In this document: positions 6,771 through 13,389 of the stretch, one piece after another
Layout of the letters: the number at the start of each line of letters is the position of its first letter
Position numbering within the stretch: the stretch's first letter is position 1
Origin: DATLYB01 sp964502525
GTDB taxonomy: Bacteria > Bacteroidota > Bacteroidia > Chitinophagales > CAIOSU01
Direction of reading: 5' to 3'
NCBI GenBank assembly: GCA_964502525.1
Contig: CAZCXH010000144.1
Location: 1-13,562 of the forward strand
DNA length: 13,562 nucleotides
Program-made: the position numbers and the translations under genes
The notes under the pieces: generated by a model
Told to the model about the DNA's origin: nothing
Database searches by the model: none
The model's input: only the letters and a program-made list of their open reading frames with translations

Positions 6771-8849
6771 GTGAAACTCTTTCCTTATTTATGTTTGACC
6801 AGCGTTATGTTTTCGCTAATGCCTTATTACTCTGCCGGGCAAGTGCAGCGCTGCCATACGATGGAATATCTTGAAGAGCTTAAGAGGACCGATCCTCAGA
6901 TTGAGCAAAGAATTCAGCACAGCAGAAACCTTGCAAAGCAATTTTTAAACAGCCGCGCTCACCAGCGGGGGCAGCGCAATATTATTGTGATTCCTGTGGT
7001 GGTGCATGTGTTGCACAATGGCGAGGCAGTTGGGACGGGAAAGAATATTTCAGACGCACAGATTCTCTCTCAGATCACCGTGCTCAACGAAGACTACCAG
7101 GCCCTCAACAGCGACATATCCGATGTGCCTTCGCATTTTGACAGCATTATCGGGAATGCAGGCATTCAATTTTGCCTGGCAGTTATTGACCCGCAAGGCA
7201 ATGCCGCCAACGGTATTGACCGGGTTGACATCGGGCCCAATGAATCGTGGAATGATAACCTGAAGCCGGGCACCATCTGGGACGCCTCTCAATACCTTAA
7301 TATATGGGTGACCGAGCTTTCCGGAGGCACGCTTGGCTATACCACCTTTCCCGGCACATCGCAGGACCATGATGGCGTGGTGGTTGACTACCGCTATTTT
7401 GGCAAAACTCCCTCCAATCCGTTTTCAAGCAAGTTTAACCTCGGCAGAACCGCCACCCATGAAATCGGCCATTGGCTGGGGCTGGAGCACACTTTCAGGC
7501 GCGGATGCGATGGCAACAGCGCCACCGATTGCAACAGTGAAGGCGACTTCATCTGTGATACACCCCCAACTTTAAATGCCAACTACGGCTGCTCCCTTCC
7601 TGCAAGCCGCAATACCTGCACCGAAACACCGGTGGACCAGCCGGACATGTGGATGAATTACATGGATTACATGGATGATGCCTGCCTGCTCATGTTCTCG
7701 CAGGGGCAGGTGGATGAAATGTTCGCTGTGCTCAATACATCGCGGGCAGGCATTCTCAACAGCATTGCCTGCGATGCCCAAAACCTGTTCACGTTTGCGG
7801 GAAAAGTTATTGATTCGCAGACGGGGCAAGGCGTTTCAAATTCAAGAGTGTTCATGCAGGCATCGGCAGTTTATGAGATTGAAACGGATGCGGACGGAAA
7901 TTTCACCAGCTTGAACTTCCGTCCGGGAACCTATGCCGTATATGCGGGAAAATGGGGATACATTACAAAAGAGTTTTCCTCCGGACTTCCCCTTGACGCC
8001 AACTCCGGCTCCATCACCATTTCAATTGAGAAAGGATATTATGACGACTTTGTTCTGGATTATGGATGGACAACCTCAGCTACCGCAAGTTCAGGCTTGT
8101 GGGGACGGGGAGTGCCGGATGAAACCACTTTCGAAGGCAATGTCAGCAATCCGGGGGCAGACCTTCCCGGTGACTTCGGCAACAGGTGCTTTGTGACGGG
8201 AAACAATGGCGGCTCTGCCGGGAATGATGATGTTGACAATGGCGAAGTGGTTCTGATGTCCCCCTTGTTTGACATTTCAAATTATAACGAACCATACATC
8301 AATTACCACCGCTGGTATTTCAACAGCGGTGGCGATGGAAACCCGGATGACGAACTGGTCATCAGCATTTCAAACGGAACGCAAACCGTGGTGATTGAAA
8401 CCGTTGATGCAAGCTCACCGAATTCAAATCAGTGGAATCAAAAAATCATCCGGGTGAAAGATTTCATCACGCCATCAGCGTCCATGCAGTTCATTGCAAA
8501 AACATCCGACCAGAGTTCGAGCGGGCACATTGTGGAGGCTGCGCTCGATGGGTTTTCGGTGGTTGATTCCGTTCCGGTCACAGCGTCAGGGCTGAGGGAT
8601 AACATCATTTTATCACTCTACCCCAATCCGGCTTCTGATCTGCTGAATGTTATCATCAGTGGTCTGGCAGAACCTGAAGCGCAACTGACTTTAACGGATG
8701 TCTCCGGCAAAATCCTGCTGGAAAATTTCCCTGTTTCAAACAATGCCGCCTCTCAGATGGATATTGCGCGCTATCCCCGCGGGATATATTGGGCGAAAGT
8801 CATTACTGAAAAAAGTTCAGTTGTGCGCAAATTCACCATCATTCGTTAA
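6771..8849 (+). CDS. Secreted M43 pappalysin/cytophagalysin-like metalloprotease with T9SS sorting domain
   Basis: A 692-aa extracellular zinc endopeptidase. I chose the GTG at 6771: it gives MKLF plus a complete hydrophobic signal peptide (to about residue 24, SAGQ), whereas the next in-frame Met (residue 13) would leave no basic n-region. The propeptide region begins QRCHTMEYLEELKRTDP (26-42). The zinc site is HEIGHWLGLEH (H230, E231 catalytic, H234, H240), with a Met-turn around NYMDYMDD (296-303) and the family Cys-rich stretch GCDG..CNSEGDFICDTPP between them. Residues ~340-415 are a carboxypeptidase-regulatory-like beta domain (GKVIDSQTG...SRVFM). Residues ~425-600 are a jelly-roll/MAM-like domain. 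Residues ~613-692 are a canonical T9SS sorting domain (SLYPNPASD...KFTIIR). It lies between the M28 peptidase and a small lipoprotein gene on the same strand, consistent with a protein-degradation cluster. Its substrate cannot be told from sequence. Confidence 0.9.
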   Translation: MKLFPYLCLTSVMFSLMPYYSAGQVQRCHTMEYLEELKRTDPQIEQRIQHSRNLAKQFLNSRAHQRGQRNIIVIPVVVHVLHNGEAVGTGKNISDAQILSQITVLNEDYQALNSDISDVPSHFDSIIGNAGIQFCLAVIDPQGNAANGIDRVDIGPNESWNDNLKPGTIWDASQYLNIWVTELSGGTLGYTTFPGTSQDHDGVVVDYRYFGKTPSNPFSSKFNLGRTATHEIGHWLGLEHTFRRGCDGNSATDCNSEGDFICDTPPTLNANYGCSLPASRNTCTETPVDQPDMWMNYMDYMDDACLLMFSQGQVDEMFAVLNTSRAGILNSIACDAQNLFTFAGKVIDSQTGQGVSNSRVFMQASAVYEIETDADGNFTSLNFRPGTYAVYAGKWGYITKEFSSGLPLDANSGSITISIEKGYYDDFVLDYGWTTSATASSGLWGRGVPDETTFEGNVSNPGADLPGDFGNRCFVTGNNGGSAGNDDVDNGEVVLMSPLFDISNYNEPYINYHRWYFNSGGDGNPDDELVISISNGTQTVVIETVDASSPNSNQWNQKIIRVKDFITPSASMQFIAKTSDQSSSGHIVEAALDGFSVVDSVPVTASGLRDNIILSLYPNPASDLLNVIISGLAEPEAQLTLTDVSGKILLENFPVSNNAASQMDIARYPRGIYWAKVITEKSSVVRKFTIIR

Positions 8850-8866
8850 GAAAACGGAAGAACCGA

Positions 8867-9238
8867 TTGAAAGGCTTTCCCTATTTTCACACCCCGATTT
8901 TGAAAACTCCCGCTTTCATCCCGTTGTGTATCAGAGTTGAGTCTATCATAGTTTTGTTCCTTTTCATAATCGTTACCGCAAACACGGGGTGCAGCAAGGA
9001 TGAATTGCTTACTGCGCGCGGATCAGTGGAAGACAGCGGTCCATTATCAGCGGGATTTTGCGGATGGGTGATTGCAGTCGGCTCAGACAATTATCAGCCT
9101 GATAACCTTCCTCTTGATTTTCAGGTGGATGGCCTTGCGGTGGAAATAACTTACAGGATAGTGCGCACCCCGGCTGATTGCCCGCAGACGCACAATTATA
9201 CAGCGGTGATTCACCTTAACCGCATCGAGAGGATTTAG
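8867..9238 (+). CDS. Small probable lipoprotein, conserved Bacteroidota hypothetical
   Basis: A 123-aa frame from TTG 8867, 17 nt after the M43 stop. No ATG is in frame ahead of the hydrophobic segment. TTG codons at 8867 (preceded by GGAAG), 8900 (giving MKTPAF) and 8924 are all possible starts, so the N-terminus is uncertain. Residues 26-41 are hydrophobic and end in TANTGC, with C42 followed by SKDE. This is an acceptable but imperfect lipobox, suggesting an outer-membrane-directed lipoprotein. The remainder carries GFCGWVI (63-69) and NYQPDNLPLDFQVDGLAV (75-92), then CPQTHNYTAVIHLNRIERI. I recognise this pattern from short uncharacterised Bacteroidota lipoproteins. C65 and C105 could form a disulphide. 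Function is unknown. The stop overlaps the fcl stop on the other strand by 4 bp. Confidence 0.65.
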   Translation: MKGFPYFHTPILKTPAFIPLCIRVESIIVLFLFIIVTANTGCSKDELLTARGSVEDSGPLSAGFCGWVIAVGSDNYQPDNLPLDFQVDGLAVEITYRIVRTPADCPQTHNYTAVIHLNRIERI

Positions 9239-10182
9239 CCTTGCAGCGACTGTTGGTAGAGTTTCGCAACCATCTCTTTGTAGGTTGACTCGATTCCTAT
9301 TTTCAGGGGAATGGAGTATTTCCATCCGAGACGGTTCAGCTTTGTGACGTCAAGGAGTTTTCTCGGAGTGCCGTCAGGCTTGGTAGTGTCAAACACCAGT
9401 TCGCCTTTAAACCCAATGATGTCTTTTATCAGTAATGCAAGCTCTTTTATGGTGACATCTTCCCCTGTTCCCACATTTACTATTTCAGGGTCGTTGTAGT
9501 TTTTCATGAGGAAATAAGCCGCATCTGCCGCATCATCCACGTGCAGAAATTCCCTTCGCGGGCCGCCCGTGCCCCATACTGTCACCTGCTGCAAGCCGTT
9601 GATTTTTGCTTCATGAAATTTTCTGAGTAATGCGGGCAGCACATGCGATTTTTCCAAATCGTAATTATCGTTCGGTCCATACAAATTCGTTGGCATCAGC
9701 GAGATGAAGTTGCAGCCGTATTGACTGCGGTATGCCTGGCACATCTTGATGCCTGCAATCTTTGCTATGGCATACGGCTCGTTGGTATATTCAAGCTCAT
9801 TGGTCAGAAGATACTCTTCCTTCAGCGGCTGCGGAGCCAGTTTCGGGTAGATGCAGGAGGAACCGAGAAAAAGCAATTTCCTGACGCCATTCACGTAAGA
9901 CTGATGAATCACATTATTCTGTATCATCAGGTTGTCGTAAATGAATTCGGCACGATAGGTATTGTTTGACTGGATGCCTCCCACCTTTGCGGCAGCGAGG
10001 AAAACATATTCCGGTTTCTCTTTCCGGAAAAAATCAGCAACAGCCTGCTGATTGCGCAGGTCTAATTCTTTGGATGACCTGAAAATAAAATCTGAATAAC
10101 CATCTTTCTTCAACCTCCGCAGGATGGCTGACCCCACCATGCCGTTGTGACCTGCAATATAAATTGTTGACTGTTTTTTCAC
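9235..10182 (-). CDS. fcl: GDP-L-fucose synthase
   Basis: A 315-aa cytosolic short-chain dehydrogenase/reductase that converts GDP-4-keto-6-deoxymannose to GDP-L-fucose by 3,5-epimerisation and NADPH reduction, supplying fucose for surface polysaccharides or glycoproteins. The NADP-binding glycine motif is GHNGMVGS (11-18). The catalytic residues align one position later than in the E. coli enzyme: S108/S109, Y137 and K141 (YAIAK), with the epimerase acid/base pair C110 (GSSCIYP) and H180 (KSHVLPALL). Length and motif spacing are normal for the family. The partner gene gmd (GDP-mannose 4,6-dehydratase) is not in the window. A decayed gene ends 15 nt upstream on the same strand, so fcl may once have been second in an operon. 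No promoter was recognised. Confidence 0.95.
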   Translation of the reverse strand: MKKQSTIYIAGHNGMVGSAILRRLKKDGYSDFIFRSSKELDLRNQQAVADFFRKEKPEYVFLAAAKVGGIQSNNTYRAEFIYDNLMIQNNVIHQSYVNGVRKLLFLGSSCIYPKLAPQPLKEEYLLTNELEYTNEPYAIAKIAGIKMCQAYRSQYGCNFISLMPTNLYGPNDNYDLEKSHVLPALLRKFHEAKINGLQQVTVWGTGGPRREFLHVDDAADAAYFLMKNYNDPEIVNVGTGEDVTIKELALLIKDIIGFKGELVFDTTKPDGTPRKLLDVTKLNRLGWKYSIPLKIGIESTYKEMVAKLYQQSLQG

Positions 10183-10197
10183 TGTTTGGATGGCAGG

Positions 10198-10569
10198 TTA
10201 ATTCTTAGGAGATTTTGCAAATAATCCAAATGCTTGTAGAAAGGAGAACCGAATGCCCTTGCCTAAAGCCTCTTTGTCAATTTCAACAAGATTCATCATT
10301 TCTAAGAGACTGTTTAAATTAAAAATAGAACGCAGATGACTCAGAAAAATAGGATGACCACAGATAAAACAATCAGCGATTATCTGCACAATCCGCGTCA
10401 TCAGCGTTCTATTATCATTCTGTTATTATGATTTAATTTAAAATTAAACAGCCTCTAACAAAGTTTGCTTGAATTTGGGCAGTTCATCCGAAATAATGCT
10501 GAAGATGATTTCAGGGTCTGAACCACGGTAGTCATTCGCAAGGCGGTTCCTTAACCCTTTATCATCGTT
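10198..10569 (-). pseudogene. HepT/DUF86-like gene remnant split by a MITE
   Basis: On the minus strand, codons from 10569 down to 10456 read DKGLRNRLANDYRGSDPEI then FSIISDELPKFKQTLLE. This matches the C-terminal half of HepT-type toxins of HepT/MntA modules (family pattern GLRNRLxHxYxxxDxxxxxxxxxxxLPxL). The key His of the RX4HXY nuclease/AMPylation motif is Asn here (RNRLANDY). Upstream, a stop at 10570-10572 and AT-rich sequence replace the N-terminal half. The frame is interrupted at a TTA codon by a 150-bp element (10306-10455). Deleting it with one TTA copy rejoins the frame to EMMNLVEIDKEALGKG...LFAKSPKN, ending at 10198. The 33-residue tail after the HepT homology is unrecognised. 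No MntA nucleotidyltransferase is adjacent. The product is almost certainly inactive. Confidence 0.7.
10306..10455. mobile_element. 150-bp MITE with 15-bp terminal inverted repeats and TTA target duplication
   Basis: The left end is GAGACTGTTTAAATT (10306-10320). The complement of the right end (10441-10455) is GAGGCTGTTTAATTT, with two mismatches. Both ends are flanked by TAA on the + strand (10303-10305 and 10456-10458). A nested inverted repeat, AATAGAACGCAGATGACTC / GCGTCATCAGCGTTCTATT, lies inside. There is no coding capacity. Ends starting GAG with a 3-bp TNA duplication are what the IS1031-type branch of the IS5 family makes, so a non-autonomous derivative of such an element is plausible. 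That assignment is inference. The element interrupts the HepT-like remnant. Confidence 0.75.
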
Positions 10570-10635
10570 TCAAATTCAAATAAACATTAAAAAATTTAAT
10601 TTCAAAATTAGCAAATAATCTTTCGGCTATCCGGC

Positions 10636-12333
10636 TCATGGCGTGTCCGGATCCCAGGTGTCATTCACATCACCGAGCTTGATGCCGATGAAATCCTGTT
10701 TCAGCATGTCGGAAGCAAGATTGATGTAGCTCCTTGTTGTTTCGAATGGAAAAGGATTCAGCGGATCGGGAAAAACGTAACCGCTGTTTGCAAATTCCCA
10801 GAGCCTTCCGTTTGGATATGAGGCCGCGTTACCGAGGATGACTGACCGGCTCAAAACGATGTCGAGCGTGGAAACGGAACCGCTTCCGTTTCCGTCAGCG
10901 GCAATGATCTTGTAAGGCGAAGGCAGCGTGTCCAGCGAAAGTATATGGCGCTGCATGATCAAAATATCCAATGTGGAAACGCCATTGGAAATCCTGACGT
11001 CATTGTTTTTGGAAGGCGTTATCTCATAATCTCCGCCTGCTGCCACGCTGAAGCTGTAAAGCCCGTCATTGCCTGTAACCGTTACCAACGAGTCATCGCC
11101 CGTCAGCGTTACGGTTACGCCCGAAACGGGCGTGTCAAGCTCAGTAAACACTCCGCCTGAAATGGTCGCCTTGCAGGCTGACGGATTCGCCTCCGTCACT
11201 TTATAGATGACACCGTTTCCCAACCCTGCCACATACAATTCACCCGCGCTGTCTTCACCGAAGGCGCTGTAACGGAAATTGTTCGAATCGAAAAGAAAAT
11301 CGGTGATCCACGTTCCGCTGCTGTCGTGGATGCTCCAGAACCTGCCGCTGCAATAGTCGCAGAAGATGTAATATCCGTACATCGCTGGATATTGGCATCC
11401 GCGATATACGTATCCTCCCACCACCGAGCATCCCAAACTGTTATTTTCATAATCAAATACAGGGAAAACGTAATTGCTCACCGCACCGCATCCTGAAGTG
11501 TTATATGTCAGATTTCCTTCATAACAACGCCAGCCATAATTCTCCCCTCCGATACTGCCTGCCTGCTGAAAATTCACCTCCTCCCGGTCGCCCTGCCCTA
11601 CATCGCCCACCCACATGTCGTGCGTCAAACGGTCGAAGCTGAACTGCCAGGGGTTGCGCAAGCCGAGCGCCCAAATCTCATCGGCTGCATTCGGGTCATT
11701 GATAAATGGGTTGTCGGGAGGGATGCGGTAAGGAACGGTGTCAACGTCAATGCGCAGGATTTTGCCCAGCAGCGATTGTTTGCTTTGCGCGCGGTTCTGC
11801 GGGTCTCCGCCATTGCCTCCGTCACCCATCGGGATATACAAATAACCGTCAACGCCAAAGGCAAGGTCGCCACCGTTGTGGTTGGTGTAGGGCTGCTGAA
11901 TGGTGAGCACCACCGCTTCGCTCGATGCCACCGCGCTGTCAGGGTTGGCAGCGCTGACCTGGAACCGGGAGATGCGGGTGTTGTTGTCAGAATTGCCGGG
12001 GAGGGTGTCGTCACAGATGTAGTTGACAAAGAAATATCCGTTGTTTTTGTAATCCGGGTGAAACGCCAGCCCCAGCAGCCCCTGCTCATTGCCTCCCGCA
12101 TTAACGCGGACGGTGATGTCGAGAAACGGGCGCGGCTTTTTGTTTCCCTGCCCGTCAATGATGCTGATGGTGCCGCCCTGCTCGACAATGAACAGGCGGC
12201 CGTCACCGCAATGGGCGATTCCCACCGGATCTGAAAAACCGGTTTCGTGTGTTTGCAGGGTGATGGCTGGCTGCGCTGCTGCGCCAGAAAGAAAAAAAAA
12301 CAATACAAGAGCCGGCAGGGTTTTCCTTTTCAT
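10636..12333 (-). CDS. Secreted PQQ-dependent sugar (glucose/sorbosone-type) dehydrogenase with dockerin-like C-terminus
   Basis: A 565-aa exported six-bladed beta-propeller oxidoreductase, expected to oxidise an aldose with PQQ and pass electrons onward. I take the start at 12333 (MKRKTLPALVLFFFLSGAAAQ) because it begins exactly at a basic n-region and signal peptide. An in-frame start at 12375 would add 14 hydrophobic residues with no clear role. Family motifs: GIAHCGDGRLF, GLLGLAFHPDY, TNHNGGDLAFG (H152, the likely general base), GLRNPWQFSFD (R226), VGDVGQGDREE and GENYGWRCYEG. The blades are rich in Cys compared with the model soluble enzyme. Residues ~386-445 form a carboxypeptidase-regulatory/SD-repeat beta domain, and ~448-505 hold paired NGVSTLDI..RHIL / GSVSTLDI..SRVIL dockerin-like helices. 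It ends FIGIKLGDVNDTWDPDTP, and I see no canonical T9SS sorting domain. A -7-like box (TATCTTTT) sits 7 nt before the start codon. The neighbours are unrelated. Confidence 0.88.
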   Translation of the reverse strand: MKRKTLPALVLFFFLSGAAAQPAITLQTHETGFSDPVGIAHCGDGRLFIVEQGGTISIIDGQGNKKPRPFLDITVRVNAGGNEQGLLGLAFHPDYKNNGYFFVNYICDDTLPGNSDNNTRISRFQVSAANPDSAVASSEAVVLTIQQPYTNHNGGDLAFGVDGYLYIPMGDGGNGGDPQNRAQSKQSLLGKILRIDVDTVPYRIPPDNPFINDPNAADEIWALGLRNPWQFSFDRLTHDMWVGDVGQGDREEVNFQQAGSIGGENYGWRCYEGNLTYNTSGCGAVSNYVFPVFDYENNSLGCSVVGGYVYRGCQYPAMYGYYIFCDYCSGRFWSIHDSSGTWITDFLFDSNNFRYSAFGEDSAGELYVAGLGNGVIYKVTEANPSACKATISGGVFTELDTPVSGVTVTLTGDDSLVTVTGNDGLYSFSVAAGGDYEITPSKNNDVRISNGVSTLDILIMQRHILSLDTLPSPYKIIAADGNGSGSVSTLDIVLSRSVILGNAASYPNGRLWEFANSGYVFPDPLNPFPFETTRSYINLASDMLKQDFIGIKLGDVNDTWDPDTP

Positions 12334-12431
12334 GAAGGGCAAAAGATACAAAAAAATAAGGGAGATTAAGCCCAAGGTTATGAATGGTTCATCTCATGCC
12401 ATTGAAATCTTTTTTTGAGTCCGCTCAGAAA

Positions 12432-12660
12432 AGTCATCGGATGAATGCTCTATAACAGTTCGTTACTTTTTTCACAGGTCAGGACTAAAGTCCTTGTAAA
12501 GGCTCTGTTGCACTAACCCCGCCTTTAAAGGCGGGGTTAATGGATAGCCCGTCACTAAAGGGCTTTAGCCCTGATGTAAAAACTACCAGATTATTGCTAT
12601 AAAAATCATGCGATGTCTAACTGTTTCTATATCGTCCTATTAGCAATTCATCCGATGACT
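12432..12660. repeat. 229-bp composite palindromic element B with perfect 15-bp terminal inverted repeats
   Basis: The ends AGTCATCGGATGAAT (12432-12446) and ATTCATCCGATGACT (12646-12660) are exact inverted repeats. Inside are AGGACTAAAGTCCT (12481-12494), a perfect 26-bp palindrome built on CCCCGCCTTTAAAGGCGGGG (12514-12539) and AGGGCTTTAGCCCT (12559-12572). The first and third are mirror-related units (TCAGGaCTAAAGtCC versus GGgCTTTAGcCCTGA) around the central GC-rich hairpin. The stems match those in element A, and the ends match the palindrome beside arsR. No ORF is carried. It occupies most of the left half of the 558-bp spacer between the divergent dehydrogenase and Hsp20 genes. I could not identify a convincing target duplication. 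Confidence 0.7.
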
Positions 12661-12772
12661 AACTAATAGAGGGAACTCATTTTTGGAGTTGGTAAAATCT
12701 GCAAAATCTACTTTGTTGCCTTGATTAAGAATCAAAACTAACTGCCCAAATGTCTTTTAAATTCATCCGTCA

Positions 12773-12787
12773 GCGACATAATGTCGC
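12773..12787. promoter_or_regulatory. 15-bp palindrome upstream of hsp20, possible regulator site
   Basis: GCGACATAATGTCGC is a 7+1+7 perfect inverted repeat 105 nt before the hsp20 start codon. A second short one, TTGATT-AAG-AATCAA, lies at 12721-12735. Either could bind a dimeric regulator of heat-shock expression, but no consensus -33/-7 promoter was found between them and the gene. The hairpin would be short and without a U-tract, so a terminator is unlikely. This is a suggestion only. Confidence 0.3.
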
Positions 12788-12875
12788 ATTTTATATTGCA
12801 AAATTTCACTTTAAGCGCAGTGGAACAAAACTTGAGCATGGAGGGATTGTAAATTAATTCATTAACCAAAAAAAT

Positions 12876-12883
12876 AAAGGAGG
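12876..12883 (+). promoter_or_regulatory. Strong Shine-Dalgarno sequence of hsp20
   Basis: AAAGGAGG lies 8 nt before the ATG at 12892, a near-perfect complement to the 16S rRNA 3' end at ideal spacing. It fixes the hsp20 start. Other genes in the window have no comparable site, as is usual in Bacteroidota, so its presence suggests unusually efficient or specially controlled translation. Confidence 0.75.
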
Positions 12884-12891
12884 ACCAAATC

Positions 12892-13329
12892 ATGACACTG
12901 ATCAAATGGAGAGGAGCCAATGAAGCAGCGCCTTCAAACTTCTCAAACTGGATCGAAGATTTTTTCAATGAAAGCACTTTGCCGAAGTGGACGGGCTATT
13001 CAAGAACGCCTGCCGTAAACGTGCGCGAAACCGATAACAGCTTCGTGCTCGAAGTGGCAGCCCCCGGCTACAAGAAGGAAGACTTCAACATCAGCGTTGA
13101 AAACGACCTTCTGACCATTTCATCCGAGCAGCAAAACAAGGTGGAAGAAAGCGAAAAAGGCTACACGCGCAGGGAGTTCAGCTACAGCTCGTTCAGCCGC
13201 TCGTTCACGCTTCCCGAATCGGTGAATGCCGACAGCATCAAGGGCAGCTACAGCAACGGCATCCTGAGCGTTGAGCTTCCCAAAAAGCCGGAAGCCGCGA
13301 AGGTGAAAAAGACGGTGAAAGTTTCGTAA
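12892..13329 (+). CDS. Hsp20/alpha-crystallin family small heat-shock protein
   Basis: A 145-aa cytosolic ATP-independent holdase that forms oligomers and keeps denaturing proteins soluble for refolding by other chaperones. A short N-terminal arm (1-37, with WIEDFFNES) is followed by the alpha-crystallin domain (~38-132): PAVNVRETDNSFVLEVAAPGY at its start, LLTISSEQ (73-80) and the signature GSYSNGILSVELPK (118-131), in which Gly replaces the Ala of AxxxNGxL. The C-terminal tail ends VKKTVKVS, and VKV can serve as the I/V-x-I/V motif that docks on a neighbouring domain. Length is normal. The gene is monocistronic: a spacer full of repeats lies upstream and a strong terminator downstream. Confidence 0.95.
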   Translation: MTLIKWRGANEAAPSNFSNWIEDFFNESTLPKWTGYSRTPAVNVRETDNSFVLEVAAPGYKKEDFNISVENDLLTISSEQQNKVEESEKGYTRREFSYSSFSRSFTLPESVNADSIKGSYSNGILSVELPKKPEAAKVKKTVKVS

Positions 13330-13350
13330 CGGAAATAGGCTAAGGGGTAA

Positions 13351-13389
13351 AAAAAACCTGACAGGTTTCTGAAACCTGTCAGGTTTTTT
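13351..13389 (+). terminator. Rho-independent terminator of hsp20
   Basis: The arms 13351-13368 and 13372-13389 are perfect complements (core AACCTGACAGGTTT) around a CTG loop, followed by T. The stem begins with A6 and ends with T6-7, so it can terminate in both directions. It starts 21 nt after the hsp20 stop. The AACCTGACAGGTTT stem may belong to a widely dispersed Bacteroidota intergenic repeat. To its right (13391-13562) I see no gene, only a small GACGGA-A-TCCGTC palindrome at 13470-13482. Confidence 0.85.

Noticed and set aside
10306..10455. Possible non-coding RNA, because of nested inverted repeats
   Set aside because: Exact terminal repeats with a 3-bp target duplication inside a disrupted frame are better explained by a MITE. 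No promoter or terminator is evident.
11620..12308. Long open frames (204 codons +, 227 codons -) over the sugar dehydrogenase gene
   Set aside because: Both are out-of-frame or antisense readings of the dehydrogenase propeller, which carries clear PQQ-enzyme motifs. Their translations are repetitive and motif-free.
12432..12660. Possible CRISPR array, because of several similar short palindromes
   Set aside because: The units are unequal in length, inverted relative to one another and unevenly spaced. There are no constant repeats with unique spacers of uniform length and no cas gene.
12780..12800. Sigma-54-type promoter (TGTCGCA..TTGCA) upstream of hsp20
   Set aside because: The -24 element lacks the GG of TGGCAC and the match is weak. 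I could not support it from sequence alone.
12738..12977. 79-codon minus-strand frame overlapping the hsp20 start
   Set aside because: It overlaps the strong ribosome site and 5' coding part of hsp20 and has no recognisable content.
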